A program made the position numbers and the translations under genes. From Dysgonomonadaceae bacterium PH5-43 (GTDB lineage: Bacteria > Bacteroidota > Bacteroidia > Bacteroidales > Azobacteroidaceae), in contig JARXWK010000002.1 of assembly GCA_029916745.1 (NCBI GenBank), forward strand, positions 1 through 64,000: DNA of 64,000 nucleotides, read 5' to 3'. A model generated the notes under the pieces. It was not told the origin of the DNA. It ran no database searches and saw only the letters and a program-made list of their open reading frames with translations. Each line of letters opens with the position of its first letter. Within the stretch, counting starts at the first letter, position 1. Positions 22,993-31,670 of this stretch are shown here, piece by piece.

Positions 22993-24774
22993 ATGAATAT
23001 TCAGCAACTAATACAAGAACATTTAGAGCATTTATATAATGTAAAAATAGAAGAATCGTTAATACAACTTCAGAAAACAAAGAAAGAGTTTAAAGGGCAT
23101 CTTACTTTGGTTGTATTCCCATTATTGAAAACATCTAAAAAAGGACCAGAGCAAACAGCTACAGAAATAGGAGAGTTTCTGGTAAAGAACGAACCTACAA
23201 TAGCAACCTTTAATGTTATTAAAGGTTTCCTGAATCTAACTATTGCTCCAATTTATTGGATTAATATTCTTAATAATATAAATGAAACCGAAAAATACGG
23301 CACTAAAAAAGCAGACGATAATGCTCCTTTAGTAATGATAGAATATTCGTCGCCAAACACAAATAAACCTCTTCACTTAGGGCATATAAGAAATAACCTT
23401 TTAGGATATAGTATCTCCGAAATACTAAAAGCAAACGGCAATAAGGTAGTCAAGACAAATATTGTGAATGACAGAGGTATACATATTTGTAAATCAATGT
23501 TGGCTTGGCAAAGATGGGGGGAAGGAGCTACTCCTGAAACGACAGGCAAAAAAGGCGACCATCTTATAGGAGATTACTATGTTAAGTTCGATCAAGAGTA
23601 TAAAAAAGAACTTGCAGAGTTGGAATCTACAGGTGTGACTAAAAAAGAGGCAGAAGAAAAATCAGCTTTAATGGCAGATGCTCGCGAAATGCTTCGTAAA
23701 TGGGAAGCTGGAGATGTAGAAACTGTTGCTCTTTGGGAGAAGATGAACTCTTGGGTTTATAAAGGATTCGACGAAACATATAAAAACTTAGGTGTTGATT
23801 TCGATAAGATATATTATGAATCTCAAACTTATCTTGAAGGAAAAGATAAAGTTCTTGAGGGATTAGGCAAAGGGATATTCTATAAAAAAGAAGATGGTTC
23901 GGTATGGGCAGATTTAACATCTGATGGATTAGATGAAAAACTTTTACTTCGTGCTGATGGTACATCTGTTTATATGACTCAAGATATAGGTACGGCTAAA
24001 CTTCGTTTTGATGATTATCCAATCAATAAAATGGTGTATGTAGTTGGTAACGAACAAAACTATCACTTCCAAGTGTTGTCGTTGTTATTAGATAAGTTAG
24101 GCTTTGAGTTTGGTAAAGGCCTGGTTCACTTCTCTTACGGTATGGTAGAACTTCCTGAAGGAAAAATGAAGTCGCGTGAAGGAACAGTGGTTGATGCAGA
24201 CGACCTTATGGAAGAAATGATTACTACAGCGAAAGAAACTTCTGATGAATTAGGTAAATTAGATGGATACTCTAAAGAAGAAGCTTATGAAGTATCTCGT
24301 ATAGTTGGTCTTGGTGCATTAAAATATTTTATTCTTAAGGTAGATCCTCGTAAGAATATGGTATTTAACCCTAAAGAATCTATCGATTTTAATGGTAACA
24401 CGGGTCCTTTCATTCAATACACTTACGCTCGTATTCAATCAGTATTAAGAAAAGCAGACAGTTTGATGTCGGCTTTGCCAGATACTGTAAATGCTGATAC
24501 TCCAATAAGCGAGAAAGAAGAAAATCTTATACATATTCTATCCGAGTTTCCTTCTGTAGTGCAAGAAGCAGCCGATAACTTTAGTCCTGCTGTTATTGCA
24601 AACTATGTGTACGACTTAGTAAAAGAATACAATCAGTTTTATCACGATTTTTCTATTCTTAAAGAGGAAAACCCCGAGTTACAGAAATTCCGCTTAACGC
24701 TTTCTGAAAATGTAGGTAAAGTAATAGAAACTGGTTTCGGACTATTAGGAATACAAGTTCCTGAAAGAATGTAA
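22993..24774 (+). CDS. argS: arginyl-tRNA synthetase
   Basis: This 593-residue class I synthetase charges tRNA-Arg with arginine. The ATG at 22993 is chosen because the earlier in-frame Met lies in the promoter. An N-terminal additional domain (residues 1-100) is followed by the HIGH motif in SPNTNKPLHLGHIRNNLLG (about 124-142), the KMSKS equivalent KMKSREGT (about 397-404), and a C-terminal DALR anticodon-binding domain (FIQYTYARIQSVLRKA onwards). The length is normal. The TIGR02757 gene follows after four bases. Confidence 0.97.
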   Translation: MNIQQLIQEHLEHLYNVKIEESLIQLQKTKKEFKGHLTLVVFPLLKTSKKGPEQTATEIGEFLVKNEPTIATFNVIKGFLNLTIAPIYWINILNNINETEKYGTKKADDNAPLVMIEYSSPNTNKPLHLGHIRNNLLGYSISEILKANGNKVVKTNIVNDRGIHICKSMLAWQRWGEGATPETTGKKGDHLIGDYYVKFDQEYKKELAELESTGVTKKEAEEKSALMADAREMLRKWEAGDVETVALWEKMNSWVYKGFDETYKNLGVDFDKIYYESQTYLEGKDKVLEGLGKGIFYKKEDGSVWADLTSDGLDEKLLLRADGTSVYMTQDIGTAKLRFDDYPINKMVYVVGNEQNYHFQVLSLLLDKLGFEFGKGLVHFSYGMVELPEGKMKSREGTVVDADDLMEEMITTAKETSDELGKLDGYSKEEAYEVSRIVGLGALKYFILKVDPRKNMVFNPKESIDFNGNTGPFIQYTYARIQSVLRKADSLMSALPDTVNADTPISEKEENLIHILSEFPSVVQEAADNFSPAVIANYVYDLVKEYNQFYHDFSILKEENPELQKFRLTLSENVGKVIETGFGLLGIQVPERM

Positions 24775-24778
24775 TATT

Positions 24779-25552
24779 ATGAATAGCGTTTGCTCGAATG
24801 AAGAATTAAAATACCAGTTGGATTTATTGGTTGAAAAATTCAATACTCCTGATTTTGTAGCACACGACCCCGTACAGTTCCCTCGTAGATATTCACTAAA
24901 ACAAGATATAGAAATATCCGCTATCCTCACTGCTACTATAGCGTGGGGAAAGCGGACTATGATTCTTCGTTCGGCAGAGAAGATGCACGATATAATGGGA
25001 AGTTCTCCTTACGATTATATTATGCAAGAAGGTTATAAAGCCTTGGGAAAGTCTAATGTGCATCGAACTTTCTTTGAAGATGATATGGCGTATCTTGCTC
25101 GTGGATTAAATAATCTGTATAATACATACGATAGTATAGAAGATTTATTCTCGGCATTGCCAAACGAATGCGATAGAATGTGGCAGGGTATTTCTTCTTT
25201 AAGAAATATAATAATCTCGGCGAACGAAAATTATCCACAAAAAAGCATAAGACACATATCTAATCCTGATGCAAATTCGGCTTGTAAGCGTATGCACTTA
25301 GCACTTAAATGGCTGGTAAGAAAAGACGGCATAGTAGATATAGGTGTTTGGAAAAATATATCACCCTCCGAATTGTATATTCCTTTAGATGTTCACGTTG
25401 GTAATACAGCTCGACAACTGAATATGCTAAAACGTAAACAGAATAACCGAAAATCGGTAGAGGAAATTACAGAGCAATTAAGAATGTTTAATCCTAACGA
25501 CCCTGTAATTTATGACTTTGCCTTATTCGGATTAGGAGAAAGTAAGTCTTAG
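24779..25552 (+). CDS. TIGR02757/DUF2400 family protein
   Basis: This is a 257-residue protein of a family nearly confined to Bacteroidota and some Proteobacteria. Recognised segments: PDFVAHDPVQFPRRY near residue 20, ISAILTATIAWGKR at about 45, KRMHLALKWLVRKD near 175 and LYIPLDVHVGNTARQL near 200. The latter parts resemble the HhH-GPD DNA glycosylase fold, so a link to DNA repair has been suggested, but no activity is known to me. It is co-transcribed with argS. Confidence 0.85.
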   Translation: MNSVCSNEELKYQLDLLVEKFNTPDFVAHDPVQFPRRYSLKQDIEISAILTATIAWGKRTMILRSAEKMHDIMGSSPYDYIMQEGYKALGKSNVHRTFFEDDMAYLARGLNNLYNTYDSIEDLFSALPNECDRMWQGISSLRNIIISANENYPQKSIRHISNPDANSACKRMHLALKWLVRKDGIVDIGVWKNISPSELYIPLDVHVGNTARQLNMLKRKQNNRKSVEEITEQLRMFNPNDPVIYDFALFGLGESKS

Positions 25553-25674
25553 TTTCTTCCTTCTTTTCATTAAATAGCAGTAGTGTTCTAATTATCTAAG
25601 AAGATGGTAAAAAGTTTAATCATTTTTACAGTAATGAAGTGCTGTTGTTTTGTTGTTTTTTCTCCTAAAAATGC

Positions 25675-25789
25675 AAAGCTTCACTTAGGGTCGCCTCTCT
25701 AGTAAGAGACCCCTTGCCTCTCTTAGTAGATAGGCGAGGTCTCTCTACTAAGAACGACAAGGGGTATCTAGTAATATAGGCAGGGCGGT
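25675..25789 (+). repeat. 23-bp periodic palindrome array B
   Basis: Units start at 25698, 25721, 25744 and 25767, each exactly 23 bases apart: TCTAGTAAGAG, TCTTAGTAGAT, TCTACTAAGAA, TCTAGTAATAT. A leader AAAGCTTCACTTAGGGTCG at 25675 is shared with array A. The first variable segment (ACCCCTTGCCTC) is identical to that of array A and the second nearly so. It lies within the 386-bp gap 25553-25938, between the convergent TIGR02757 and methyltransferase genes. The rest of the gap is AT-rich with no gene, except for the terminator at its right end. Confidence 0.85.
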
Positions 25790-25901
25790 TTTGCTAACTT
25801 CCTTTTCTCTTTTTTTTTTTACTAAGGTTTAGAATCTCAAATTAAACATATCACAAGGTGCTGTCCGAGCCAGTATTCTTCCATTTATCTATCAAGCAAA
25901 A

Positions 25902-25933
25902 TATCCCGACAAAAATACTATTTCGTCGGGATA
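25902..25933 (-). terminator. methyltransferase terminator
   Basis: TATCCCGAC and GTCGGGATA form a nine-pair stem. On the minus strand it directly follows the methyltransferase stop; the T run after it is short. Confidence 0.6.
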
Positions 25934-25938
25934 AATGA

Positions 25939-26715
25939 TTAGATTTTCTTACCTATATAAAATACATAGCCGTAAAACTCTTTATACTTATTGTACAAAA
26001 CCTCTTCGCGGCGTTGATTGTATATCAGGCTCTCGACCGTTTTATTATTAGGATATTTCTTTAGAAAATCTTCCTGAGCTTTGTGGCAAGGAGCAAAAAA
26101 ATGTTCCGTCCAACAATTCTCTGGTATAACAAACGTGGCGACAGGAATGTAGCCTGCTTTCTGCATCTGTGCAACCTTGTTGGGAATTGTGTCTATCTCT
26201 GGATAGTTTGCCTCCCAAAACTCATTAATCTCGTCGGGACGCTCATCAGTAAACCAAGTAGCTTCCGATGCTGCAATGTAAGCCCCTGTTTTAAGGTATT
26301 GTCGCCATTCGTTCAAGCCACGTTCAAAGCCGATATTGTAAATAGCACCTTCCGACCAAAGTAGGTCGAGCGATTCTTTTTCAAAAGGAAGAGGATCAGT
26401 CATTGAGCCAACAATACCTTTCATTCTGTTTTGTAACCCCATTAATTCTGCATTCTGATTAAATATTTTTATAAAATCGGGAAACAAATCAAGAGCCGTA
26501 ACCTTGCCAGGTACATATTGTGCAAGCGTAATAGTTTGTCCGCCTGTGCCACAGCCGATGTCGGCAATTCGAGAATGTTCGGTCAGGTTGTCAATAAAAT
26601 CCAACGCTGTACGTGTTGTTTCAGGACTTCCTGGTCCTTGACGTTTTACTTGTGCGAAATATTCGCAAATTAAATTAAAGTCGAAATCGTATATTGTTTT
26701 ATTTTCGTTACTCAT
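25939..26715 (-). CDS. class I SAM-dependent methyltransferase
   Basis: This 258-residue methyltransferase has motif I at about residues 50-60 ([12 protein letters not shown]), motif post-I ALDLFPDF, and motif IV-like [16 protein letters not shown] with a following [15 protein letters not shown]. The N-terminal [24 protein letters not shown] is characteristic of a Bacteroidota group of small-molecule methyltransferases. The substrate is not known. It stands alone, with its own terminator. Confidence 0.85.
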   Translation of the reverse strand: MSNENKTIYDFDFNLICEYFAQVKRQGPGSPETTRTALDFIDNLTEHSRIADIGCGTGGQTITLAQYVPGKVTALDLFPDFIKIFNQNAELMGLQNRMKGIVGSMTDPLPFEKESLDLLWSEGAIYNIGFERGLNEWRQYLKTGAYIAASEATWFTDERPDEINEFWEANYPEIDTIPNKVAQMQKAGYIPVATFVIPENCWTEHFFAPCHKAQEDFLKKYPNNKTVESLIYNQRREEVLYNKYKEFYGYVFYIGKKI

Positions 26716-26971
26716 TATTATTTAATGTTTTTGTAATGATAATTTGATAGGAATAATATATGCCTACCGTCATTGTTATATATATGTGTGAAAACACCTC
26801 AGACAAGAATATGTCTGAGTGTAAAACTAAGGGACAATCTTTGCGGAAAGCGCGGATTGTTTACTAAACCAAATCCTTCTTTGTATTTGTCATAGACTGC
26901 AAAGGTACAATAATTTTCTATATCTGCATTAAATACACTATTTTTGTAGTTCAATTTTATAAAAACAAATT
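26716..26971. other. divergent intergenic region with hairpin
   Basis: It holds a perfect hairpin CTCAGACA/TGTCTGAG (26798-26819) and the rightward promoter of the ClbS/DfsB gene. No gene is seen. Confidence 0.4.
26939..26946 (+). promoter_or_regulatory. -7 element TATTTTTG
   Basis: This is an exact TAnnTTTG match 25 bases before the ATG of the ClbS/DfsB gene. Confidence 0.5.
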
Positions 26972-27472
26972 ATGGCAAGACCAACTAATAAAGAAGATTT
27001 GATAGTTGCAGCAAACAGTCAATTCGACAAGTTGTGGAAGTTAATAGATTCTATGTCGGTAGAAAAACAGCAGTCGGTATTTGCTTTCGAAGACAGAGAT
27101 AAAAACTTACGAGATGTATTGATACATCTATATGAGTGGCATCAGTTGTTGTTGAATTGGCTTCGTTCTAATCACGCAGGAAAAGCTGTGAACTTTCTTC
27201 CAGAGCCTTATAATTGGAAAACTTATCCTCAAATGAATGTGGAGTTTTGGGAAAAGCACCAATCAACTTCTATGGAAAAAGCGATTGTTCTTTTGAAAGA
27301 AAGTCATTCAGATGTAATGAAACTTATTGAGCCGTTTACCGATGATGAATTGTTCGTTAAGAAATACTTTCCGTGGACGGGTACGACTAACTTAGGAAGT
27401 TATTGTATCTCAGCAACATCGAGTCATTACGACTGGGCAATGAAGAAACTGAAAAAGCATATAAAAAGCTAA
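26972..27472 (+). CDS. ClbS/DfsB family four-helix protein
   Basis: This is a 166-residue protein of the ClbS/DfsB (DinB-like four-helix) superfamily. Family features: MARPTNKEDLIVAAN at the start, a conserved DVLIHLYEWHQLLLNWL helix around residue 48 with the likely metal or substrate His, FLPEPYNWKTYPQMN at about 76, and FPWTGTTNLGSYCISATSSHYDW at the end. ClbS is a cyclopropane hydrolase that protects producers of colibactin. Most homologues have no known substrate. It is transcribed alone and converges with DUF5131 with three bases between stops. Confidence 0.85.
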   Translation: MARPTNKEDLIVAANSQFDKLWKLIDSMSVEKQQSVFAFEDRDKNLRDVLIHLYEWHQLLLNWLRSNHAGKAVNFLPEPYNWKTYPQMNVEFWEKHQSTSMEKAIVLLKESHSDVMKLIEPFTDDELFVKKYFPWTGTTNLGSYCISATSSHYDWAMKKLKKHIKS

Positions 27473-27475
27473 AAG

Positions 27476-28222
27476 TTAAGGATTGTGATTAATTCCAGCT
27501 TTACGAGCTTGTGAATGTTGTAGTTGGCGTTTGATATTGTATAGCTTTTCATCTTTGATAAACCGAGCTCCAGTCTGTTTGAACCAGAATGCAACCTTCT
27601 GTTCTACGCATAAGTTATATAATTCCATCACCCAGTCGAAGTTGCAGGGGCGAGCATCGTAACCAGATTCTCCGCCAACAACTACTTGTTCTACCCACGA
27701 GCCGATATTGTATGGTGTAAGGTCTATGCGTTCTAAGAGGGGTTCGCATATAATTATTTTATGCTTTATAGGAGCCTCTTTGTATATTGGTATGCGATAA
27801 TTCGCACGATCTTGGTTTTCAACAGTGCAGCAGATAGTTACGTTTTCGTAGCCATCTCCCCAGTCGTCGGGTAATGATTGCATAAAGCGGTCTATGCGTT
27901 TAGTAATCATCATAAAACGTAAGTCGCAACGAAGGCGTATCATCTTCCAGGCTTCCACTCTCCACTCGTCGGTTTCTTCCAGAAAGAAATCGGAAGTGAA
28001 GCAGGTATAGACTAAAGAGCCAGAAGGGATTTTATATTCTCCATTGCGTTTCTTCTGTATAGGAAGGTCGAAGTTTTTGGTTTTAGAAACAATGCTACTG
28101 TCAATTCCTCGCTTTGCATCGCCACGATATACGTAGCAATGTTTACAACCTGCACTTAGCTTATGACAGCCGTGCCACAAGTTCCACATCTTAGACTTTG
28201 ACTCAATCGCATTTTTAACCAT
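27476..28222 (-). CDS. DUF5131 (phage Gp37/Gp68 family) radical-SAM-like protein
   Basis: The start at 28222 is preferred because the -7 box at 28234-28227 overlaps the longer start. The product is 248 residues. The N-terminus has NLWHGCHKLSAGCKHCYVYR, a C-x-x-x(n)-C-x2-C cluster that resembles the iron-sulfur site of radical SAM proteins. LVYTCFTSDFFLEETDEWR and FMMITKRIDRF follow, then WVEQVVVGGESGYDARPC. The family occurs in phages and bacteria, and its function is unknown. It is read leftward from its own promoter, converging on the ClbS/DfsB gene. Confidence 0.8.
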   Translation of the reverse strand: MVKNAIESKSKMWNLWHGCHKLSAGCKHCYVYRGDAKRGIDSSIVSKTKNFDLPIQKKRNGEYKIPSGSLVYTCFTSDFFLEETDEWRVEAWKMIRLRCDLRFMMITKRIDRFMQSLPDDWGDGYENVTICCTVENQDRANYRIPIYKEAPIKHKIIICEPLLERIDLTPYNIGSWVEQVVVGGESGYDARPCNFDWVMELYNLCVEQKVAFWFKQTGARFIKDEKLYNIKRQLQHSQARKAGINHNP

Positions 28223-28226
28223 TAGA

Positions 28227-28234
28227 CAAAGATA
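28227..28234 (-). promoter_or_regulatory. -7 element TATCTTTG of the DUF5131 gene
   Basis: This exact -7 consensus on the minus strand ends four bases before the ATG at 28222, so the message would be leaderless or nearly so. A perfect ten-base inverted repeat (28235-28244 with 28264-28273, AACACCTATT/AATAGGTGTT) lies immediately upstream and could be an operator. Confidence 0.5.
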
Positions 28235-28441
28235 CAACACCTATTCGAGATGTGAATATCCCCAATAGGTGTTTTTTTATTATTAGCGATGGCTATTATT
28301 AGTAACTTTGTTATATTTGTATGCAAATATAGAGCGATTGTTTTACCTTATCGGCGATTGGGCGCTGGAAAGTATGGACGCAATAATGCAGAGCAGAGAG
28401 AATTACAAAAAATAACTATACAATATCAATCACAATACCGA

Positions 28442-28888
28442 ATGACCATTCAGCAAGTTACGCAAAACAAAAAACAGTATCTGGATTTATTACTCTTGGG
28501 AGACGAACAAGAAAGTATGATAGACCGCTATCTGGATTCGGGAGATATGTTTGCCCTATATGATGAAGAGTTGAAAGCCGTTTGTGTTGTCGCACATATA
28601 GATAAAGGCGTTTGCGAGCTGAAAAACATAGCTGTTTATCAACATTCTCATAGGCAGGGATATGGCAAAGCGCTCATTTCGTATATCTCGACGTTCTATA
28701 AGGATAAATATAATACAATGCTTGTCGGAACGGGAGAAACTCCCTCAGTTCTCGCGTTCTACAAGCGGTGTGGGTTTGCGTTATCTCATCGCGTTAAGAA
28801 TTTCTTTACGGATAATTACGATCATCTGATATTTGAAGAAGGAGTTCAGCTCGTTGATATGATTTACTTGACGAAGGAGTTGAGATAA
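28442..28888 (+). CDS. GNAT-family N-acetyltransferase
   Basis: The product is 148 residues from the ATG at 28442. The frame extends 51 codons further upstream but over two promoter-like boxes (28304-28325), so the shorter start is chosen. The acetyl-CoA-binding motif A is [15 protein letters not shown] (about residues 76-90, Q/R-x-x-G-x-G/A), preceded by the strand [10 protein letters not shown]. Motif B is [12 protein letters not shown] with the typical '[11 protein letters not shown]' (about 107-117). The substrate is unknown. It converges on the DJ-1 gene. Confidence 0.85.
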   Translation: MTIQQVTQNKKQYLDLLLLGDEQESMIDRYLDSGDMFALYDEELKAVCVVAHIDKGVCELKNIAVYQHSHRQGYGKALISYISTFYKDKYNTMLVGTGETPSVLAFYKRCGFALSHRVKNFFTDNYDHLIFEEGVQLVDMIYLTKELR

Positions 28889-28889
28889 A

Positions 28890-28909
28890 ATAATCTTAAG
28901 AAAGATTAT
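28890..28909. terminator. hairpin between convergent genes
   Basis: ATAATCTT, a four-base loop and AAGATTAT pair perfectly, between the GNAT gene and the DJ-1 gene. The T run is weak; it could serve both directions. Confidence 0.4.
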
Positions 28910-28942
28910 CTTGTCTTTCGCCGATTTAGATTTTACTTAGTA

Positions 28943-29533
28943 TTAAAATCCGCCAGTAAGAAACCTATAACTCTCTTCGATTGCCTCAGGAGTATCGGCT
29001 TCTAAAGCATACAAAACTTCGCGACAGAACTCAATCGGAGATGTTCCGGGAGCGGTAACAATTTTACCATCTCTTGCCGCTTTCCCGTCTACGTATTTAA
29101 TCTCTCCAGAGTACTTCTCTCCAGCAAATTGCTTCAAATAATCTAATCCGTTGCTCGTGTGCTTAATGTTATTTAGGTGTCCGTACATACCCAAAAACAC
29201 CGAACCGTTGCATATTCCGGCAACCACCTTGTTGTCTTTAATGGCTTTCTCTACAATCGGAACAATGTGAGCAGCTTCGGGCGAGAACCAACGCATACCG
29301 CCAATCAATATCAGTCCGGCGTAATCGGTCGGCATATCATTTATGTCGTAGTCTGGCAAAAGTTTGAATCCTCCTAACGACATAATCGGCTCTTTGCTTA
29401 CCGACATAGTTTTTACTGTGTAGTTGACGGGATTTCCGGGCTTAACTCCCTGATTCAGACAGGTGGCAATGTAAGTGCTTTCCCAGTCGGCAAACTCGTC
29501 TAAGAGTACGAAAATAACTTCTTTCTTGTTCAT
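28943..29533 (-). CDS. DJ-1/PfpI family protein
   Basis: This 196-residue protein has the DJ-1/PfpI (class I glutamine amidotransferase-like) fold. The nucleophile elbow is VVAGICNGSVFLG with Cys near residue 109. A Glu/Asp partner lies in the N-terminal VLLDEFADWE (Glu18 region). YAGLILIGGMRW is the conserved strand-turn before the elbow. Members include proteases, glyoxalases and chaperones; which applies here cannot be told. It is close to the AlkC-like gene (30 bases), transcribed in the same direction. Confidence 0.88.
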   Translation of the reverse strand: MNKKEVIFVLLDEFADWESTYIATCLNQGVKPGNPVNYTVKTMSVSKEPIMSLGGFKLLPDYDINDMPTDYAGLILIGGMRWFSPEAAHIVPIVEKAIKDNKVVAGICNGSVFLGMYGHLNNIKHTSNGLDYLKQFAGEKYSGEIKYVDGKAARDGKIVTAPGTSPIEFCREVLYALEADTPEAIEESYRFLTGGF

Positions 29534-29563
29534 ATTTTTATTTGTATAATGTATTTTTATAAA

Positions 29564-30709
29564 TTATTCAATTGTTTCGACCAATTCGAAATTGTGTTTT
29601 TCTAATTCATTGCCGTTAATTACAACTGCAATCTGGTGTGTGCCGAGATGTAATTTTCGCGTTGTTACGGTTTTGAAAGAGTGTTTCCGGGTAATGTGTG
29701 TGGTAGAATTGCCAGTGTAATCTTTTTCACTAATCTTAAAAACCTTTTTCGATAAAGAACCATTAGCCTTTTGGTAATAAATAGCGTACTCAAGTCTTAT
29801 TTTGATGTTCTCTTTATTCTTGTTTATTAACTTGAAACTAAACTCTAATGAATTTTCAATTTTAACATAAGGTGAGGATAACCGACAATCTACAATACTT
29901 ATATTGTTTGTAGTTCCTAAGCCAAATAGTTTCATTATTTCTGGATTGCCTTGTTTTAAGAGTGTTCTACATCCGTGTTTAATAATCCAGTCTACGTTTT
30001 CTGATTCGCCTTTCCACTTTTTTGTTAGATTAATCACTACCTCTGGATTGTCTTTCGAAATGTCATTTAAGTTATTAGCTACGCTTAGGCGTACAGATCT
30101 TGCTGGGTCATTCTTTAGGTTTTCTAAAATAGGAATGATAGGTGTGGGATTTTTCTTCAAAGATGGTAAAGCCACTGCCCAAGGTAGGCGAGGACGACAA
30201 CCTTCTGATGCTAAACGTCTAACTCCCCAGTGTTTATGTCTCGACCAGTTTAGCATCTGCTCCATCATTTTGTCGGGATATTTAACAATAAATGAATGTG
30301 TGACGAACTCACAACTTGTAAATTGAGTTATTCTTTCTATAGCCTTAACAGAGGTTTCGTAGTCGTCAAGACCATATTGTTCTACATAATTATCCAGAAT
30401 AGAACCATATTCCAATGTTAATCCAAACTTAGAATCGTCGATTATTGAATAATCGGAGTGTGTTTTTTCTACATAATCTAAAAGGTCGAGTATTTTAGCA
30501 ATCGCATCTTTATAGTTTGTGGGTAAGAAATTTTTAAGAACAGTGGCTATATGTGCAATCCGTTGTTTGTATTCTTTATCGTCCCACTCTTCGGTAAAAA
30601 TCATAGACGCAAATTTATGTTCGTCAAAGTTGTTTAGAACACATTTTAAGTCTTTAGAAAATCTTTCGCAAAACTGTTTGTTGTAGAAAAGCTTAAAGGC
30701 TTCTGCCAT
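29564..30709 (-). CDS. AlkC-type DNA alkylation-repair protein with C-terminal Ig-like domain
   Basis: The first 260 residues of this 381-residue protein are ALK/HEAT-repeat helices (NWSRHKHWGVRRLASEGCRPRLPWAVALP; ILENLKNDPARSVRLSVANNLNDISKDNPE; WIIKHGCRTLLKQGN), the signature of the AlkC/AlkD DNA glycosylases that remove N3- and N7-alkylated bases. The C-terminal 110 residues (VDCRLSSPYVKIENSLEFSF..., ending HNFELVETIE) look like a beta-sandwich, matching the Ig-like extra domain seen in a subset of AlkC homologues. This is a repair enzyme of the cytoplasm acting on alkylated DNA; its exact substrate is inferred. Confidence 0.85.
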   Translation of the reverse strand: MAEAFKLFYNKQFCERFSKDLKCVLNNFDEHKFASMIFTEEWDDKEYKQRIAHIATVLKNFLPTNYKDAIAKILDLLDYVEKTHSDYSIIDDSKFGLTLEYGSILDNYVEQYGLDDYETSVKAIERITQFTSCEFVTHSFIVKYPDKMMEQMLNWSRHKHWGVRRLASEGCRPRLPWAVALPSLKKNPTPIIPILENLKNDPARSVRLSVANNLNDISKDNPEVVINLTKKWKGESENVDWIIKHGCRTLLKQGNPEIMKLFGLGTTNNISIVDCRLSSPYVKIENSLEFSFKLINKNKENIKIRLEYAIYYQKANGSLSKKVFKISEKDYTGNSTTHITRKHSFKTVTTRKLHLGTHQIAVVINGNELEKHNFELVETIE

Positions 30710-30734
30710 ATTTTTAATTTTAGAAATAAAATCG

Positions 30735-31670
30735 TCAATTCTCTCTTATTTGCTCGATAAACATTTCGGTGTGTATCTTAGAACCTAAGTAATTGAGGTG
30801 ATTGTTGTCGTAAAACAAGTCGGGGCTGTTTAGGAACAATGTGTTTTGACTGTTGTTGATTAGTCGGAGGTTGTATTCGGTACAAACTTCCTTTATTATT
30901 TTTAGGGATATTAAATCGTCTTCGTTGTCGTACAGTCGACTGTAGATAGGAGTTAATACTATTATTAAGTCCACTTCGGCATTTTTGCACATATCGGCGA
31001 TAGCTAATAGGTTGTTAAATGTGGTGCGATTGGCTTTGTAGCGACGTAGGTTTTCTCTGTAATCGTCTAACTGAGGAGCTATTGAGGGTATGCTGTGAGG
31101 AACGTATCCTTTGTCGCCCATATTGTCGACCGAGCTTAACTTCGATAGGAGTATTCGCCACGATATTGTGTTGTAGCGGTAAAGGTTAGATGCTAAGAAC
31201 GTTGTTTTATATCCGTTGTTTTCTTCTACTATTTCGTCTATCGACTTGTTTCCTTTGTTATAATATATGTTTAGGAGGTTTATTCGTCCATTATGGTTAT
31301 AGTATAGTTCGTCGGGACGGATAGAAAGTACTAAATGTTTCGGTTTGTGTCTTGATAAAACGTTTTCGGTTATGCATCTAAAGAAAGGCATAAACTGTGC
31401 GTTGCAGCCTCCATTAAAGCAAGTTATGTTGAGGCTGTCTTCGATTATCTGCGGAATGAAGGCGTTGATGGCTGTAGACGAACCTACGATTATCATATCT
31501 TCGTTTGCCGATTTCATAAGGTAATCAATCTTCGAATAATCTCCTGGTAATGAATTTTTTGACGAGTAGATATTCATAAACCAGCCCAACCCGGTGTCTA
31601 TAGTTATTACTATTGCGATTATGCTTAGTAGAACTAACACTAATTTATATGTCTTCCTTTTTTTCTTCAT
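30735..31670 (-). CDS. membrane-anchored SGNH-like partner of MBOAT acyltransferase
   Basis: This 311-residue protein has one N-terminal membrane segment (residues 9-30) and a periplasmic alpha/beta domain. IIVGSSTAINAF (about 60-71) gives the Ser-containing block I, and YDNNHLNYLGSKIHTEMF near the end has the Asp-x-x-His pair of an SGNH esterase. Proteins of this kind (AlgJ/AlgX, DltD) take acyl groups exported by an MBOAT and place them on surface polymers. Its start overlaps the MBOAT stop by one base, strong evidence of a functional pair. The polymer is not known. Confidence 0.8.
   Translation of the reverse strand: MKKKRKTYKLVLVLLSIIAIVITIDTGLGWFMNIYSSKNSLPGDYSKIDYLMKSANEDMIIVGSSTAINAFIPQIIEDSLNITCFNGGCNAQFMPFFRCITENVLSRHKPKHLVLSIRPDELYYNHNGRINLLNIYYNKGNKSIDEIVEENNGYKTTFLASNLYRYNTISWRILLSKLSSVDNMGDKGYVPHSIPSIAPQLDDYRENLRRYKANRTTFNNLLAIADMCKNAEVDLIIVLTPIYSRLYDNEDDLISLKIIKEVCTEYNLRLINNSQNTLFLNSPDLFYDNNHLNYLGSKIHTEMFIEQIREN

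Noticed and set aside
28289-28441. N-terminal extension of the GNAT protein
   Set aside because: This stretch contains two promoter-like -7 boxes and does not match the family; the shorter start is preferred.
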